64,000 nucleotides of DNA from Lonepinella koalarum (GTDB lineage Bacteria > Pseudomonadota > Gammaproteobacteria > Enterobacterales > Pasteurellaceae): NCBI RefSeq assembly GCF_042926695.1, contig NZ_CP170642.1, positions 124,001-188,000 on the forward strand, written 5' to 3'. Position numbers and translations under genes: made by a program. Shown piece after piece: positions 45,285 through 54,418 of the stretch (position 1 is the stretch's first letter; every line of letters starts with the position of its first letter). The notes below the pieces were generated by a model, which saw only the letters and a program-made list of their open reading frames with translations, was not told where the DNA came from and did not search any database.

Positions 45285-45809
45285 TTAAGCTTCGCTATCA
45301 AACCAACCACGGATAAATTGAATAGAAAAGAACAAGGTAATCAAGCCCAAAACGTAGAAAATATAGCTCAAAATTGGCATGGAAGGGCTAGCTTCGGTGG
45401 CTTCTTTCATTGAAATCATATTACGGTATTCATCAAAAATAACTAAACGCCAACCATAGTATTTCACTTCGACCATTTGTTTATTACCCGCAAAATTGGA
45501 GGCTTTAGCTTGTAAATCGGCGGAACCAAATTTGAAATAGAATGGAAATCCCCAACGAGTATCTTCGTTGCGATAGACCATCGGTTTTTCTTCATCTGCT
45601 TTTTTTGTATAGATATAATACACATCACGGGTTGGACCGTCTGCTGGGTTGGCTTTAGTAATCGGACCGTCTTTATCCACACGTTTGACTTCGACGCCAG
45701 TGATATAAGTAGTGTCATAGTGTGGGAAAATAAAATGAATCCCTGCGAATAACACCGTGTGAAATAAAATCACCACGATAAATAAAAAGTATTTAATAAT
45801 TTTACGCAT
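45285..45809 (-). CDS. DUF1523 family membrane-anchored protein
   Basis: 174 residues. One N-terminal membrane helix (about 4-27), a periplasmic domain with FPHYDTTYITGVEVKR and DVYYIYTK, and a second helix near the C-terminus (about 145-165). The HYDTTYITGVEVKR stretch marks DUF1523. Function is not known. It shares the minus-strand run with tatD and folA. Confidence 0.78.
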   Translation of the reverse strand: MRKIIKYFLFIVVILFHTVLFAGIHFIFPHYDTTYITGVEVKRVDKDGPITKANPADGPTRDVYYIYTKKADEEKPMVYRNEDTRWGFPFYFKFGSADLQAKASNFAGNKQMVEVKYYGWRLVIFDEYRNMISMKEATEASPSMPILSYIFYVLGLITLFFSIQFIRGWFDSEA

Positions 45810-45839
45810 AAAAGTTCCTGTATTTTGTAGGATGTGAAC

Positions 45840-46622
45840 CTATTGTACCTGAATTTTAAACAAACGTTCAAAGTTTTTGGTGGTTTGTTGTGCAAATTGT
45901 GCTGGTGTAAGTCCTTTTAAGGTTGCCACATAATCACACACTTCTCGGGTATAAGCCGGTTGATTTTGTTTACCACGATAAGGCACAGGTGCCAAATAAG
46001 GGCTGTCAGTTTCCACTAACAAACGATCCAACGGCACATAACGAATTACGTCACGAATGTCTTCAGCATTTTTAAAGGTGACAATGCCTGAACAAGAAAT
46101 ATAAAATCCTAAATCTAACGCTTGTTTAGCAAAATCCATGGTTTCGGTAAAACAATGAATCACCCCACCACACTTTTCCGCCTGATTATCTTGCAACAAA
46201 CGAATAGTGTCATCTCCCGCTGCACGAGTATGAATAATCACTGGCTTATTTAATTGATTTGCCACATTAATTTGGCTGGCAAAAATATCTTGTTGCAAAG
46301 ATTTATTGTCTGCACTGTAATAATAATCCAAACCGATTTCGCCAATGGCAACCACTTTTTTATGTTGTGCCAGCTGAATTAAGCGCGCTACATCATAGGG
46401 CTCATCGTCTAAATCTAAAGGGTGAACACCACAAGCCAGTGATACATCATCTCGATGAGCCAAGCTATCTCGTTGTTTTTCAAAACGGCTTAATGTTACG
46501 CCAATAGTTAATAAATGTTGTACGTCACGCGCTTTCGCTTTTTCAATAACATCATCAATATTATGATGTAGATTTTCATAATCTAGCGCATCTAAATGGC
46601 AATGACTATCTATAATAAACAT
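45840..46622 (-). CDS. ycfH: TatD family hydrolase (YcfH type)
   Basis: 260 residues of the TatD metal-dependent hydrolases. DSHCHLDALDY binds metal, GEIGLDYYY gives the bridging Glu, then VIIHTRAAG, GVIHCFTE and LLVETDSPYLAP. The group includes 3'-5' exo-nucleases and D-aminoacyl-tRNA deacylase-like enzymes. It is downstream of holB, as in E. coli holB-ycfH. Confidence 0.92.
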   Translation of the reverse strand: MFIIDSHCHLDALDYENLHHNIDDVIEKAKARDVQHLLTIGVTLSRFEKQRDSLAHRDDVSLACGVHPLDLDDEPYDVARLIQLAQHKKVVAIGEIGLDYYYSADNKSLQQDIFASQINVANQLNKPVIIHTRAAGDDTIRLLQDNQAEKCGGVIHCFTETMDFAKQALDLGFYISCSGIVTFKNAEDIRDVIRYVPLDRLLVETDSPYLAPVPYRGKQNQPAYTREVCDYVATLKGLTPAQFAQQTTKNFERLFKIQVQ

Positions 46623-46647
46623 AGTGGGCTGTAATCCTTATTCCTTT

Positions 46648-47625
46648 TTATTTTTCAAATACTTCTGTAATGAGTTTGGTTAAGCCATCCAGCAAAATAA
46701 TTTCCTGATTGACCGCATTAATTTGAATTAAATTTAACCGCATTGTCTGTATTATTTGGTTAGCTTTAAGTAAACCAAGTGTGGTTTGTTTTTGATTAAA
46801 TTGTTGTATGCCTTTGGTTAAATCCTGACAGATCCAATTTGTCTTAATTTTTAATTTATCTTTTAACGCATCTGATAAAAAAGCAGCAATCCAGTCAATT
46901 TGCTGGAAAATGAGTTCTTTATCAAATAATGGCAATAATTCTAATGGTGAACGACGAATATAATATACCCAAAATTGACGCAAAAACGCTCGGCGTTTTT
47001 CCATTAAGCCTTGTTGTAAAAAGGCTAACGTTGACAACGGACGATGATAATTAATACGAAGTGCGGTGAGAATTTGTTTAGTTTCTTCATCACATTGCGA
47101 TTGCAACCATGATAGCGCGATATCTTGTGGTGGAACATTAACTAACCATGCTTGACAACGGCTATAAATAGTTGCTATTAATGGTGATGACAGATCCGCT
47201 TGTAATAAAAAATAACTGTTGGGACGAGGTTCTTCTAAGGTTTTTAAAATCGCATTTGCCGCTGCTTCCGTTAAGCGTTCCGTTCCTTGCACTAGCACGA
47301 CTTTATTACCATTTTGTTGAGCGTGTTGATTAACCATATCATTAATCTCACGCACCTGATCCACGCCTATATCTTTATTTTCAATCGGCGCAAGCAAATG
47401 AAAATCGGGATGGTTACCAGCGTTCATCAGCAGGCAAGCGTGGCAATGACCGCATGGTTTTTGGTTTTCTTGACAAATTAAAAATTTCGCTATCGTATTC
47501 ACCAGATTTTCTGCCCCTACACCTTGTTCGGCTTTAAATAACAGTGCATGATGACCATGCCCTTGCGAAAAAGCATGGGTGATTTGCTGGTAAATCGGGG
47601 TGAGCCAAGGGTAGAGATTAGTCAT
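46648..47625 (-). CDS. holB: DNA polymerase III subunit delta prime
   Basis: 325 residues. Clamp-loader subunit. The degenerate P-loop FKAEQGVGAENL lacks a true GKT, as in E. coli delta prime. A zinc module CGHCHACLLMNAGNHPDFH and the AAA+ sensor region KTLEEPRPNSYFLLQA are clear. In E. coli it follows tmk directly; here padR, padC and a dyad repeat lie between them. An uptake core (47059) is inside. Confidence 0.92.
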   Translation of the reverse strand: MTNLYPWLTPIYQQITHAFSQGHGHHALLFKAEQGVGAENLVNTIAKFLICQENQKPCGHCHACLLMNAGNHPDFHLLAPIENKDIGVDQVREINDMVNQHAQQNGNKVVLVQGTERLTEAAANAILKTLEEPRPNSYFLLQADLSSPLIATIYSRCQAWLVNVPPQDIALSWLQSQCDEETKQILTALRINYHRPLSTLAFLQQGLMEKRRAFLRQFWVYYIRRSPLELLPLFDKELIFQQIDWIAAFLSDALKDKLKIKTNWICQDLTKGIQQFNQKQTTLGLLKANQIIQTMRLNLIQINAVNQEIILLDGLTKLITEVFEK

Positions 47626-47744
47626 TTTTTCGTGTAATTAGTTAATTAAATAGCAGTTGAATTTTCTATACGCCAAGAATATTATTCGCAACGCATTATG
47701 CCACTAAAACACAAGGAACGCTAGTTAGAAACCCAAAGGTAAAT

Positions 47745-48323
47745 TTACGCCTGTCTTCGTAAAACTTTTTGCCAGCTTCTCACTAACCAATCGTAATAGC
47801 TTTGTTCGCGTGCAATGGCTTTGCTAAGTACTAAATAATGTGCAAAATCGTTATCATTTAAAGTAATCACATCAAAGTTTTCACTAAAATGTGTTGCTAA
47901 TTGTTGATGTAAAAATGCTAAGCGCGCCTGTTTCTGCTCAAGCTGATGTGTAAACAAGGTGCTTAATTGTGTTTTAGGCATGGCATGCAGAAAATAAAGA
48001 CGTAGTGCAAATACATCTTTTTCACTTTCGATTTCATCAAGTTGACACAACCATTGTTCTAACGCTTGTTTACCCAGTTCGGTGAGTTGGTAGCATTTTT
48101 TTTCCAACTCACCTTTCATTTCAATTTGTTGGCTAATCAAATTTTCTATTAGTAATTTCTTTAACTCTGGGTAAATTTGACTATGTTTGGCTTGCCAAAA
48201 TTGTCCAATGGCTTGTTGGAACTCACAAGTTATATCGTAGCCTGTCATTGGTTGACGGCTTAATAAACCTAAAATAGCGTATTTTAAGGTACGTTTTCCT
48301 GTGAATTTTTTCGTCGTATTCAT
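47745..48323 (-). CDS. padR: PadR family transcriptional repressor
   Basis: 192 residues from the ATG at 48323, chosen because GGAGAG lies 9 bp upstream. The N-terminal winged helix is LKYAILGLLSRQPMTGYDIT, with QIYPELKKLLIENLI as the recognition region. The C-terminal helical dimerisation part is typical of subfamily PadR-s1 (AphA-like). It is divergent from padC with a matching operator between them. It should repress padC and be released by phenolic acids. Confidence 0.88.
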   Translation of the reverse strand: MNTTKKFTGKRTLKYAILGLLSRQPMTGYDITCEFQQAIGQFWQAKHSQIYPELKKLLIENLISQQIEMKGELEKKCYQLTELGKQALEQWLCQLDEIESEKDVFALRLYFLHAMPKTQLSTLFTHQLEQKQARLAFLHQQLATHFSENFDVITLNDNDFAHYLVLSKAIAREQSYYDWLVRSWQKVLRRQA

Positions 48324-48340
48324 TTGTTTTACTCTCCTAC

Positions 48341-48389
48341 TTGACAAGCTCAAATTATAATTTTATCATAAATATGTCAAATATTACAT
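48341..48389 (+). promoter_or_regulatory. padC promoter with PadR operator
   Basis: TTGACA (48341-48346), a 17-bp spacer and TATCAT (48364-48369). The operator ATGT-N8-ACAT at 48374-48389 covers the expected transcription start, matching the known PadR box of lactic acid bacteria. A partial second dyad (TTAGACATGT) lies just downstream. Confidence 0.72.
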
Positions 48390-48438
48390 ATATTGTTAGA
48401 CATGTTTTAGTATCAAAAATATAATATTAGGAGCGCAA

Positions 48439-48948
48439 ATGCAAGTCAAAGATTTAGACCAATTCTTAGGTAGCCACTTTATTTACACCTATGCTAACGG
48501 TTGGGAATACGAATTTTATGTCAAAAATGAAAATACTGTGGATTACCGTATTCACAGCGGAATGGTGGGGGGACGTTGGGTACGTGACCAAAAAGCAGAT
48601 ATTGTGAAATTAACAGACGGTGTTTTTAAAGTGACTTGGACAGAACCAACCGGCACAGATGTAGCACTTGATTTTATGCCGAATGAAAAACGTTTACACG
48701 GCGTGATTTTCTTTCCGAAATGGGTACATGAACATCCTGAAATTACCGTACGTTATCAAAACGATTTTATTCCGTTAATGGAAGAATCTCGTGAAAAATA
48801 CGAAACTTATCCAAAATACGTTGTGCCGGAATTTGCCGATATTACTTTCATGAAAAATGAAGGCATAAACAATGAGAAAGTGATTTCTGAAGCACCATAC
48901 CCATCTTTGGCAGAAGACATTCGCACAGGAAAAAAATCTTTTAGCTAA
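48439..48948 (+). CDS. padC: Phenolic acid decarboxylase
   Basis: 169 residues, full length for the family. Decarboxylates p-coumaric, ferulic and related hydroxycinnamic acids to vinyl phenols. FIYTYANGWEYEFYVKN and YRIHSGMVGGRWVRDQ carry the Tyr and Arg of the active site; VTWTEPTGTDVALDF holds the catalytic Glu. TAGGAGCG precedes the ATG. With divergent padR it forms a self-contained plant-phenol detoxification module. Confidence 0.94.
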   Translation: MQVKDLDQFLGSHFIYTYANGWEYEFYVKNENTVDYRIHSGMVGGRWVRDQKADIVKLTDGVFKVTWTEPTGTDVALDFMPNEKRLHGVIFFPKWVHEHPEITVRYQNDFIPLMEESREKYETYPKYVVPEFADITFMKNEGINNEKVISEAPYPSLAEDIRTGKKSFS

Positions 48949-48952
48949 AAAT

Positions 48953-49055
48953 ATCCGCACTCACGTACGGGGTCAAGCATAATCACATTACACTGTGGCT
49001 AATCTTAAGATGCGGAGCATCGTTACAATACTTAGCCCTGTACGTCAGTGTAGGG
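48953..49055. repeat. ~100-bp dyad repeat, copy B (between padC and tmk)
   Basis: The left hairpin is CCG / CGG around CACTCACGTA. Then GATGCGGAGCATCGTTA, shared exactly with copy A, and a right hairpin CCCTGTACGTCAGTGTAGGG. It overlaps the last 11 bp of tmk, supplying the final codons and stop. Confidence 0.72.
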
Positions 49056-49680
49056 CAACGCTATCCACAAATTTTTGCACCGCCACTTTCACATCCGCCG
49101 TTACTTGTTCCAGTACTTGCCCTGCATGAATGATGACGGCTTTTGGATCTTGAACGACTAGTTGCAAATAACGCTCACGAGTGCGGTGGAAAAAATCTAA
49201 ATTTTGTTGTTCAATACGATCCAGTTCGCCACGTCCCCTTGCTCGGGCTAAGCCTTGTTCGGGGGTAATGTCTAAATACAGCGTGAAATCAGGGGCAAAA
49301 TCGCCGAGAACGCTGTTTTTTAAATTTGCCATAAAGCTTTGATCCAACTGACGACCGCCTCCTTGATAGGCTTGTGAAGACATATCGTGACGATCGCCGA
49401 TCACCCACTTTCCCTGTGCTAAAGCGGGTTTAATTACATTTTCCACTAACTGAATGCGTGCCGCATAGAGCATTAATAATTCAGCTTTATCCGTAACAGG
49501 TTCTTGGTTTTCGTGTTTGATAAGCTGGCGTAATTTTTCTGCCAAAGGTGTGCCACCGGGTTCTCGGGTGAATACCAAATCTGTAATACCGTTAGCGTAT
49601 AATTGCTCCACAATAGCATTGCGAGCGGTGGTTTTGCCAGCCCCTTCTAAACCTTCTAGGACGATAAATTTACCAACCAT
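49045..49680 (-). CDS. tmk: Thymidylate kinase
   Basis: 211 residues. Phosphorylates dTMP. The P-loop GLEGAGKTTARNAI, FTREPGGTPLAE and the lid-type GRGELDRIE are present (E. coli-type, Arg-rich lid). Its start overlaps the mltG stop. The last three residues and stop lie in the dyad repeat, so the C-terminus has probably been reshaped by that insertion. Confidence 0.95.
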   Translation of the reverse strand: MVGKFIVLEGLEGAGKTTARNAIVEQLYANGITDLVFTREPGGTPLAEKLRQLIKHENQEPVTDKAELLMLYAARIQLVENVIKPALAQGKWVIGDRHDMSSQAYQGGGRQLDQSFMANLKNSVLGDFAPDFTLYLDITPEQGLARARGRGELDRIEQQNLDFFHRTRERYLQLVVQDPKAVIIHAGQVLEQVTADVKVAVQKFVDSVALH

Positions 49681-50705
49681 TATTTTTTATCCTTATTATT
49701 TTGGCGGTACCAACGTAAATATTCTTGTACCGCTTGGTTATGTTCGCTCAAGTTACGGCTAAATTTATGTCCGCCAGTGCCGTCTGCCACAAAATAGAGA
49801 AAATCCGTTTTTTCAGGATGTGCCACTGCTTGTAACGCACTTTCACTTGGGTTAGCAATCGGTGTAGGTGGTAAACCGTCAATGATATAAGTATTATAAG
49901 CAGTGAGTGTTTCTAAATCTTTTTTACGAATATTGCCGTGGTAATTTTCACCCATGCCATAAATAACTGTTGGATCTGTTTGCAATTTCATATTTAATTT
50001 CAATCGATTAAGAAAAACCGACGCAATTAATCCACGTTCTGCTTGTATGCCACTTTCTTTTTCTACAATGGATGCTAAAATTAACATGTCATAAGAGTTT
50101 TTTAACGGCAAATTATCATCTCGTTCCGCCCAAAGTTGATCAAGCAATTTTTTTGTACGATTGGTAGATCGTTTTAATAACGCTAAGTCCGTGGAATCTG
50201 GCACATAATGATAGGTATCAGGATAGATCCATCCCTCTAAAGAATGAAGACTGTTTGTCGGTAATTCAAGTAGTTGCAATAATTCTTCATCATGTGTATC
50301 TTGTACAGACTGTGCTAAGTGCGGTGCGTTTTGCAACGATTTTTTCACTTCTCGCCATGTTTCACCTTCAGTAAAGCGTATGCTAAATTGTACCTCTTTC
50401 CCTTCATTCAAAATCGTTAACACATCCGCAAGGGTATTCACACCGTTCAGTGAATAAGTCCCCGCTTTAATATTATTCAAGTGTGGTTGTAATTTTAACG
50501 CCCAAGGCAACCATTTAGCATCATTGACTAATTGTTCTTGTTCAAAAAGATCGGCGAGTTTTTTACCTGTCGTCCCACGTTTAACCGTTAATAGTTGATC
50601 TGGTTGTACACTCACGGATTGATTAAGTACTTGCTGAATTTGGTAGTAACCCCAACCGCCACCAGCCAGTACCAAGATGACGAAAAGAAATAAGATTTTT
50701 TTCAT
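49680..50705 (-). CDS. mltG: Endolytic murein transglycosylase MltG
   Basis: 341 residues. One N-terminal membrane helix (about 3-21), then the YceG domain with catalytic Glu in ASIVEKESGI and the LQTDPTVIYGMG and GLPPTPIANP motifs. It cuts nascent glycan strands to end their growth. It overlaps plsY and tmk by one base each. An uptake core (50317) is inside. Confidence 0.94.
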   Translation of the reverse strand: MKKILFLFVILVLAGGGWGYYQIQQVLNQSVSVQPDQLLTVKRGTTGKKLADLFEQEQLVNDAKWLPWALKLQPHLNNIKAGTYSLNGVNTLADVLTILNEGKEVQFSIRFTEGETWREVKKSLQNAPHLAQSVQDTHDEELLQLLELPTNSLHSLEGWIYPDTYHYVPDSTDLALLKRSTNRTKKLLDQLWAERDDNLPLKNSYDMLILASIVEKESGIQAERGLIASVFLNRLKLNMKLQTDPTVIYGMGENYHGNIRKKDLETLTAYNTYIIDGLPPTPIANPSESALQAVAHPEKTDFLYFVADGTGGHKFSRNLSEHNQAVQEYLRWYRQNNKDKK

Positions 50706-51307
50706 TATTTTTTAATTTTAAACTTAGACCAAATTTTACTTTCTTGTCCACGCCATAAACGCTGAATATTATCGTGATGACGATAAATTAATAAGCAACA
50801 CACTAATGCCACGGGAAACGTATATTCAGGCTTGAAATACCATACATATAAAGGCGTTAACAAGGCTGCGATCACGGCACTGAGAGACGAATAACCACTA
50901 ATTAAGAAGACCAACAGCCAAGTACCTATCATGGAACCCGCCACACCCCATGCAATCGGTGCAATAGAGCCAAATGCGGTAGCAACGCCTTTACCTCCTT
51001 TAAATTTAAAGAAAATTGGGAAAATATGTCCCAAACAAGCACCGAGAGCCACCATACCTAATTCAAAATGGGTTAAACCTAAATAATAGCCAGCCCAAAC
51101 GGGTAACATGCCTTTTAATATATCGAAAATTAGTACTGTCAACGCCGCCCAACGCCCACCGATACGCAATACATTGGTTGCCCCGGGATTATTTGAACCG
51201 ACAGTGCGTGGATCGGGTAAATTTGCTATACGGCAAATTAAAATCGCACTGGAAATTGAACCTATCAAATAGGCAAATAACATATAACAAAGGGCAAATA
51301 GGCTCAT
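50705..51307 (-). CDS. plsY: Glycerol-3-phosphate acyltransferase PlsY
   Basis: 200 residues with five membrane segments. The motif RIANLPDPRTVGSNNPGATNVLRIGG is the first PlsY active-site loop, and GHIFPIFFKFKGGKGVATAFG is the second. It transfers acyl from acyl-phosphate to glycerol 3-phosphate to start phospholipid synthesis. It heads the plsY-mltG-tmk run. Confidence 0.95.
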   Translation of the reverse strand: MSLFALCYMLFAYLIGSISSAILICRIANLPDPRTVGSNNPGATNVLRIGGRWAALTVLIFDILKGMLPVWAGYYLGLTHFELGMVALGACLGHIFPIFFKFKGGKGVATAFGSIAPIAWGVAGSMIGTWLLVFLISGYSSLSAVIAALLTPLYVWYFKPEYTFPVALVCCLLIYRHHDNIQRLWRGQESKIWSKFKIKK

Positions 51308-51327
51308 AGGCTTTTCTCAATTAATAA

Positions 51328-52164
51328 TTAGAAAGTATTACACTGGCTCGGATCACCTGTTTTCAAACCACGTTGAAACCATTGTAAACGTTGTGCTGAT
51401 GTGCCGTGAGTAAAGCTATCAGGCACCACATAACCTTGACTACGTTTTTGTAAACGATCATCTCCGACAGCTTCCGCTGCAGCAAAGGCTTCTTCTAAAT
51501 CGCCAGTTTCCAGTAAATTATTTTGTGCGGCTTGATAACCCCAAACGCCAGCAAAACAATCCGCTTGTAATTCTAATTTAACTGACAAAGCGTTAGCCTG
51601 TGATGGATTTTGCTGTTGTACACGGTTAATTTTAGGCAAAATACCCAGTACATTTTGTACATGATGCCCCACTTCGTGAGCAATCACATAGGCAAAAGCC
51701 GTATCACCTGCCGCACCAAGTTGATTTTTCATATCCGCATAAAAAGATAAATCTAAATAAACTTTTTGATCGTTCGGACAATAAAAAGGTCCCATAGCAG
51801 ATTGTCCGGTACCGCAAGCTGTTGCTGTGGCGCCATAATAAAGTACCATGGTTGGCGCGACATATTTCTGGCCATTTTTACTGAAATAATGTTGCCAAGT
51901 TTTTTCTGTATCGCGCAACACGACACGAGAAAGTTCATTTAGACTTTGTTCTTCTTGAGCGGATAATTTAGCAGAACTGCTGGTTGTACCGCCCAAACCA
52001 GCGGTATCCATACCGACTAAACCAGATAAATCTATACCGTAATAAGCCCCCACTAACAATATGATAAAACCGAGTACCCCTGTTTTTTTACCACCACTGA
52101 TTCGGGAACCTGAAGCACGTCTATCTTCTACATTTGAACTTTGTTCTCTACCTTGCCAACGCAT
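51328..52164 (-). CDS. ypfJ: Neutral zinc metallopeptidase, YpfJ type
   Basis: 278 residues from the ATG at 52164 (MRWQGREQSSNVEDRR, the typical beginning of the family); an in-frame GTG at 52179 adds five residues. One membrane helix (about 30-48). The zinc motif HEVGHHVQN is clear, with LQADCFAGVWGY as the third-ligand region. QRLQWFQRGLKTGDPSQCNTF ends the protein. The substrate is not known. Confidence 0.88.
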   Translation of the reverse strand: MRWQGREQSSNVEDRRASGSRISGGKKTGVLGFIILLVGAYYGIDLSGLVGMDTAGLGGTTSSSAKLSAQEEQSLNELSRVVLRDTEKTWQHYFSKNGQKYVAPTMVLYYGATATACGTGQSAMGPFYCPNDQKVYLDLSFYADMKNQLGAAGDTAFAYVIAHEVGHHVQNVLGILPKINRVQQQNPSQANALSVKLELQADCFAGVWGYQAAQNNLLETGDLEEAFAAAEAVGDDRLQKRSQGYVVPDSFTHGTSAQRLQWFQRGLKTGDPSQCNTF

Positions 52165-52341
52165 AACTTTGAAGCTCACTTATGATAAATAATGATGTAT
52201 TCTACCTGAAAAATAACGAAGTGCGGTTAATTTTTTAAAAATTTATAGACATCTGATGATGCTTTAGTTATTGTAAAAGAAGTTTTATCAGAATAGGCTG
52301 ATAAATATGTGAGTAACTATATATAAAAGAGGGAAAGAAAA

Positions 52342-52785
52342 GTGGGTTTATTTGATTTCGTAGGAAATATTGGTAAAAAAATTTTTGGTAAAGATGAAGA
52401 TCCATCAAAAGCGGTGACAAATCACATTGCCGAAGATAATCCCGGTATTGAAAATGTTTCGGTAACTGTTGAAGATGGCGTAGCTAAAATCTCTGGTGAT
52501 GCCACATCTGCGAGTGCTTTAGAAAAAGCGATTTTAATGGCGGGTAATATTGCTGGTGTTGAAAGTGTTAACGTTGATGCAGTGAAATTAGCCAATGGGG
52601 AACAGTTAGCTACTGAAGATGAATTTTATGTGATTCAGAAAGGTGATACGCTTTCTGCCATTGCTAAAAAATTCTATGGTAATGCGGCTAAATATCCTGC
52701 CATTGTGGCAGCTAACAAAGAAGTGATTAAAGATGCGGATAAGATCTTCCCCGGTCAAAAAATCCGTGTGCCGAAAGTACTTTAA
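52342..52785 (+). CDS. kbp: BON-LysM domain protein (Kbp/YgaU type)
   Basis: 147 residues from a GTG start with GAGGGAAAG upstream. A BON domain (about 25-90, PGIENVSVTVEDGVAKISGDA) is followed by a LysM domain (about 96-145, YVIQKGDTLSAIAKKFYGNAAKYPAIVAAN). E. coli Kbp binds potassium ions and is cytoplasmic; this protein too has no signal peptide. A strong terminator follows. Confidence 0.9.
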   Translation: MGLFDFVGNIGKKIFGKDEDPSKAVTNHIAEDNPGIENVSVTVEDGVAKISGDATSASALEKAILMAGNIAGVESVNVDAVKLANGEQLATEDEFYVIQKGDTLSAIAKKFYGNAAKYPAIVAANKEVIKDADKIFPGQKIRVPKVL

Positions 52786-52805
52786 GTTAAAAGTCAGTAT
52801 TATCT

Positions 52806-52832
52806 ATCCCATTGCTTGCAATGGGATTTTTA
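52806..52832 (+). terminator. Rho-independent terminator of kbp
   Basis: ATCCCATTG / CAATGGGAT with a CTTG loop, followed by TTTTT. Confidence 0.88.
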
Positions 52833-52848
52833 TGTATAAAATTTCTGC

Positions 52849-52877
52849 TCGACTGATTGACAATATTTCGCTATAAT
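52849..52877 (+). promoter_or_regulatory. Candidate tig promoter
   Basis: TATAAT at 52872-52877 with TCGACT 17 bp upstream, giving a leader of about 85 nt. Confidence 0.45.
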
Positions 52878-52969
52878 TCGCCAGTTTATTTTTATTCAAA
52901 CTTTTATTCAGCCACGGTTATTCAGTCAATGTGACTGGCTGGGTGTCATCAATTTAAAGGAAAAGAACA

Positions 52970-54265
52970 ATGTCAACTATTGAAACAACTCAAGGTTTAG
53001 AACGTCGTGTAAGCATTACTGTACCAGCGGAAACCGTGAAAACAGCGGTACGTGAAGAAACAAAACGTGCGGCAAAAAATGTGCGTGTAGATGGTTTCCG
53101 TAAAGGTCATGTACCTGCTCAAATCGTGGAAAAACGTTTTGGTGCGTCAATTCGTCAAGATGTATTAAATGATTTATTACCACGTCATTTCTTTGATTTA
53201 ATGTTTAAAGAGAAAGTGAACCTTGCTGGTCGTCCAACGTTTGCTATTGAAAAATTTGAAGATGGTCAAGATTTAGTCTTTACCGCAACTTTTGAAGTTT
53301 ATCCAGAAGTGGAATTAAAAGGTTTAGAAAATATTAAAGTTGAAAAACCAAGCGTTGAAATTACCGAAGCTGATGTTGACAATATGGTGAACGTATTGCG
53401 TAAACAACAAGCGACTTGGTCTGCAAGCCAAGATGCAGCTAAAGCAGAAGATCGTGTAACGATTGACTTCGCGGGATCTGTTGATGGTGAACAATTTGAA
53501 GGTGGTCAAGCCACTGATTTCGTGTTAGCTATGGGTCAAGGTCGTATGATTCCGGGATTTGAAGATGGAATCGTCGGTCATAAAGCAGGTGAACAATTTG
53601 ATATTGATGTGACTTTCCCAGCGGAATATCATGCTGAAAATTTAAAAGGTAAAGCCGCAAAATTTGCCATTACCTTGAAAAAAGTAGAAGTGCAAGTATT
53701 ACCTGAATTAACTGATGAGTTTGTGGCGAAATTTGGTCCAAATACTAAAACTGTCGATGATTTGCGTGCAGAAATCCGTAAAAATATGCAACGTGAATTG
53801 AAAAATGCGTTAGTGGCTCGTGTTAAGCAACAAGTGATTGATGGTTTGATTGCTGAAAATGCGATTGATGTGCCAGTTTCAGCAGTAGACGAAGAAATTG
53901 AAGTGTTACGTAAACAAGCTGCACAACGTTTTGGCGGCAACGCTCAACAAACCGCACAATTACCACGTGAATTATTTGAAGAACAGGCTAAACGTCGTGT
54001 TCAAGTGGGTTTATTATTCTCCGCAGTAATCAAAGCGAATGAATTAAAAGCGGATGAAGATCGTGTTAAAGCGATGATCGCAGATATTGCTTCTGCCTAT
54101 GAACAACCTGCAGAAGTAGTTGAATATTACAATAAAAATAATGAATTAATGGGTAATATTCGTAATGTGGTATTAGAAGAACAAGCGGTTGATGCTATTC
54201 TTGCGAAAGCTCAAGTAACTGAAAAAGCATCTTCTTTTGATGAAATCATGAGTCCAAAAGCGTAA
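52970..54265 (+). CDS. tig: Trigger factor
   Basis: 431 residues. Ribosome-bound chaperone. The ribosome-binding GFRKGHVPAQIVEKRFG is in the N-terminal domain, the FKBP-type PPIase domain (about 155-240) has VTIDFAGSVDGEQFEGG, and the C-terminal helical arms follow. It leads the tig-clpP-clpX-lon-ppiD protein quality-control cluster. An inverted uptake-sequence terminator separates it from clpP. Confidence 0.98.
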   Translation: MSTIETTQGLERRVSITVPAETVKTAVREETKRAAKNVRVDGFRKGHVPAQIVEKRFGASIRQDVLNDLLPRHFFDLMFKEKVNLAGRPTFAIEKFEDGQDLVFTATFEVYPEVELKGLENIKVEKPSVEITEADVDNMVNVLRKQQATWSASQDAAKAEDRVTIDFAGSVDGEQFEGGQATDFVLAMGQGRMIPGFEDGIVGHKAGEQFDIDVTFPAEYHAENLKGKAAKFAITLKKVEVQVLPELTDEFVAKFGPNTKTVDDLRAEIRKNMQRELKNALVARVKQQVIDGLIAENAIDVPVSAVDEEIEVLRKQAAQRFGGNAQQTAQLPRELFEEQAKRRVQVGLLFSAVIKANELKADEDRVKAMIADIASAYEQPAEVVEYYNKNNELMGNIRNVVLEEQAVDAILAKAQVTEKASSFDEIMSPKA

Positions 54266-54288
54266 TCAGCGAGATTAGATTAACGCTT

Positions 54289-54347
54289 AAAAGTGCGGTT
54301 ATTTTTTGACGAGTTTTAAAATTCGTTAGAAATTGACCGCACTTTTT
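54289..54347. terminator. Terminator from an inverted uptake-sequence pair (tig)
   Basis: AAAAGTGCGGT (54289-54299) pairs with ACCGCACTTTTT (54336-54347); both arms are exact uptake cores. The loop has an inner GACGAGTTTTAAAATTCGTT dyad. Confidence 0.75.
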
Positions 54348-54418
54348 GTTTAATTTGTTTAGTCAAAGTACTTTTTCGGGTAGAATAGCCCAAACTTGAT
54401 AATTTTACGGAGAAGGTT

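Noticed and set aside
47626..47744. Possible prophage or IS remnant between holB and padR
   Set aside because: 119 bp of AT-rich sequence without repeats, frames or target duplication that I could see.
48356..48425. TATAAT at 48420 as the padC -10
   Set aside because: Transcription would start within or after the ribosome site. The TTGACA-17-TATCAT promoter at 48341 is better and fits the operator.
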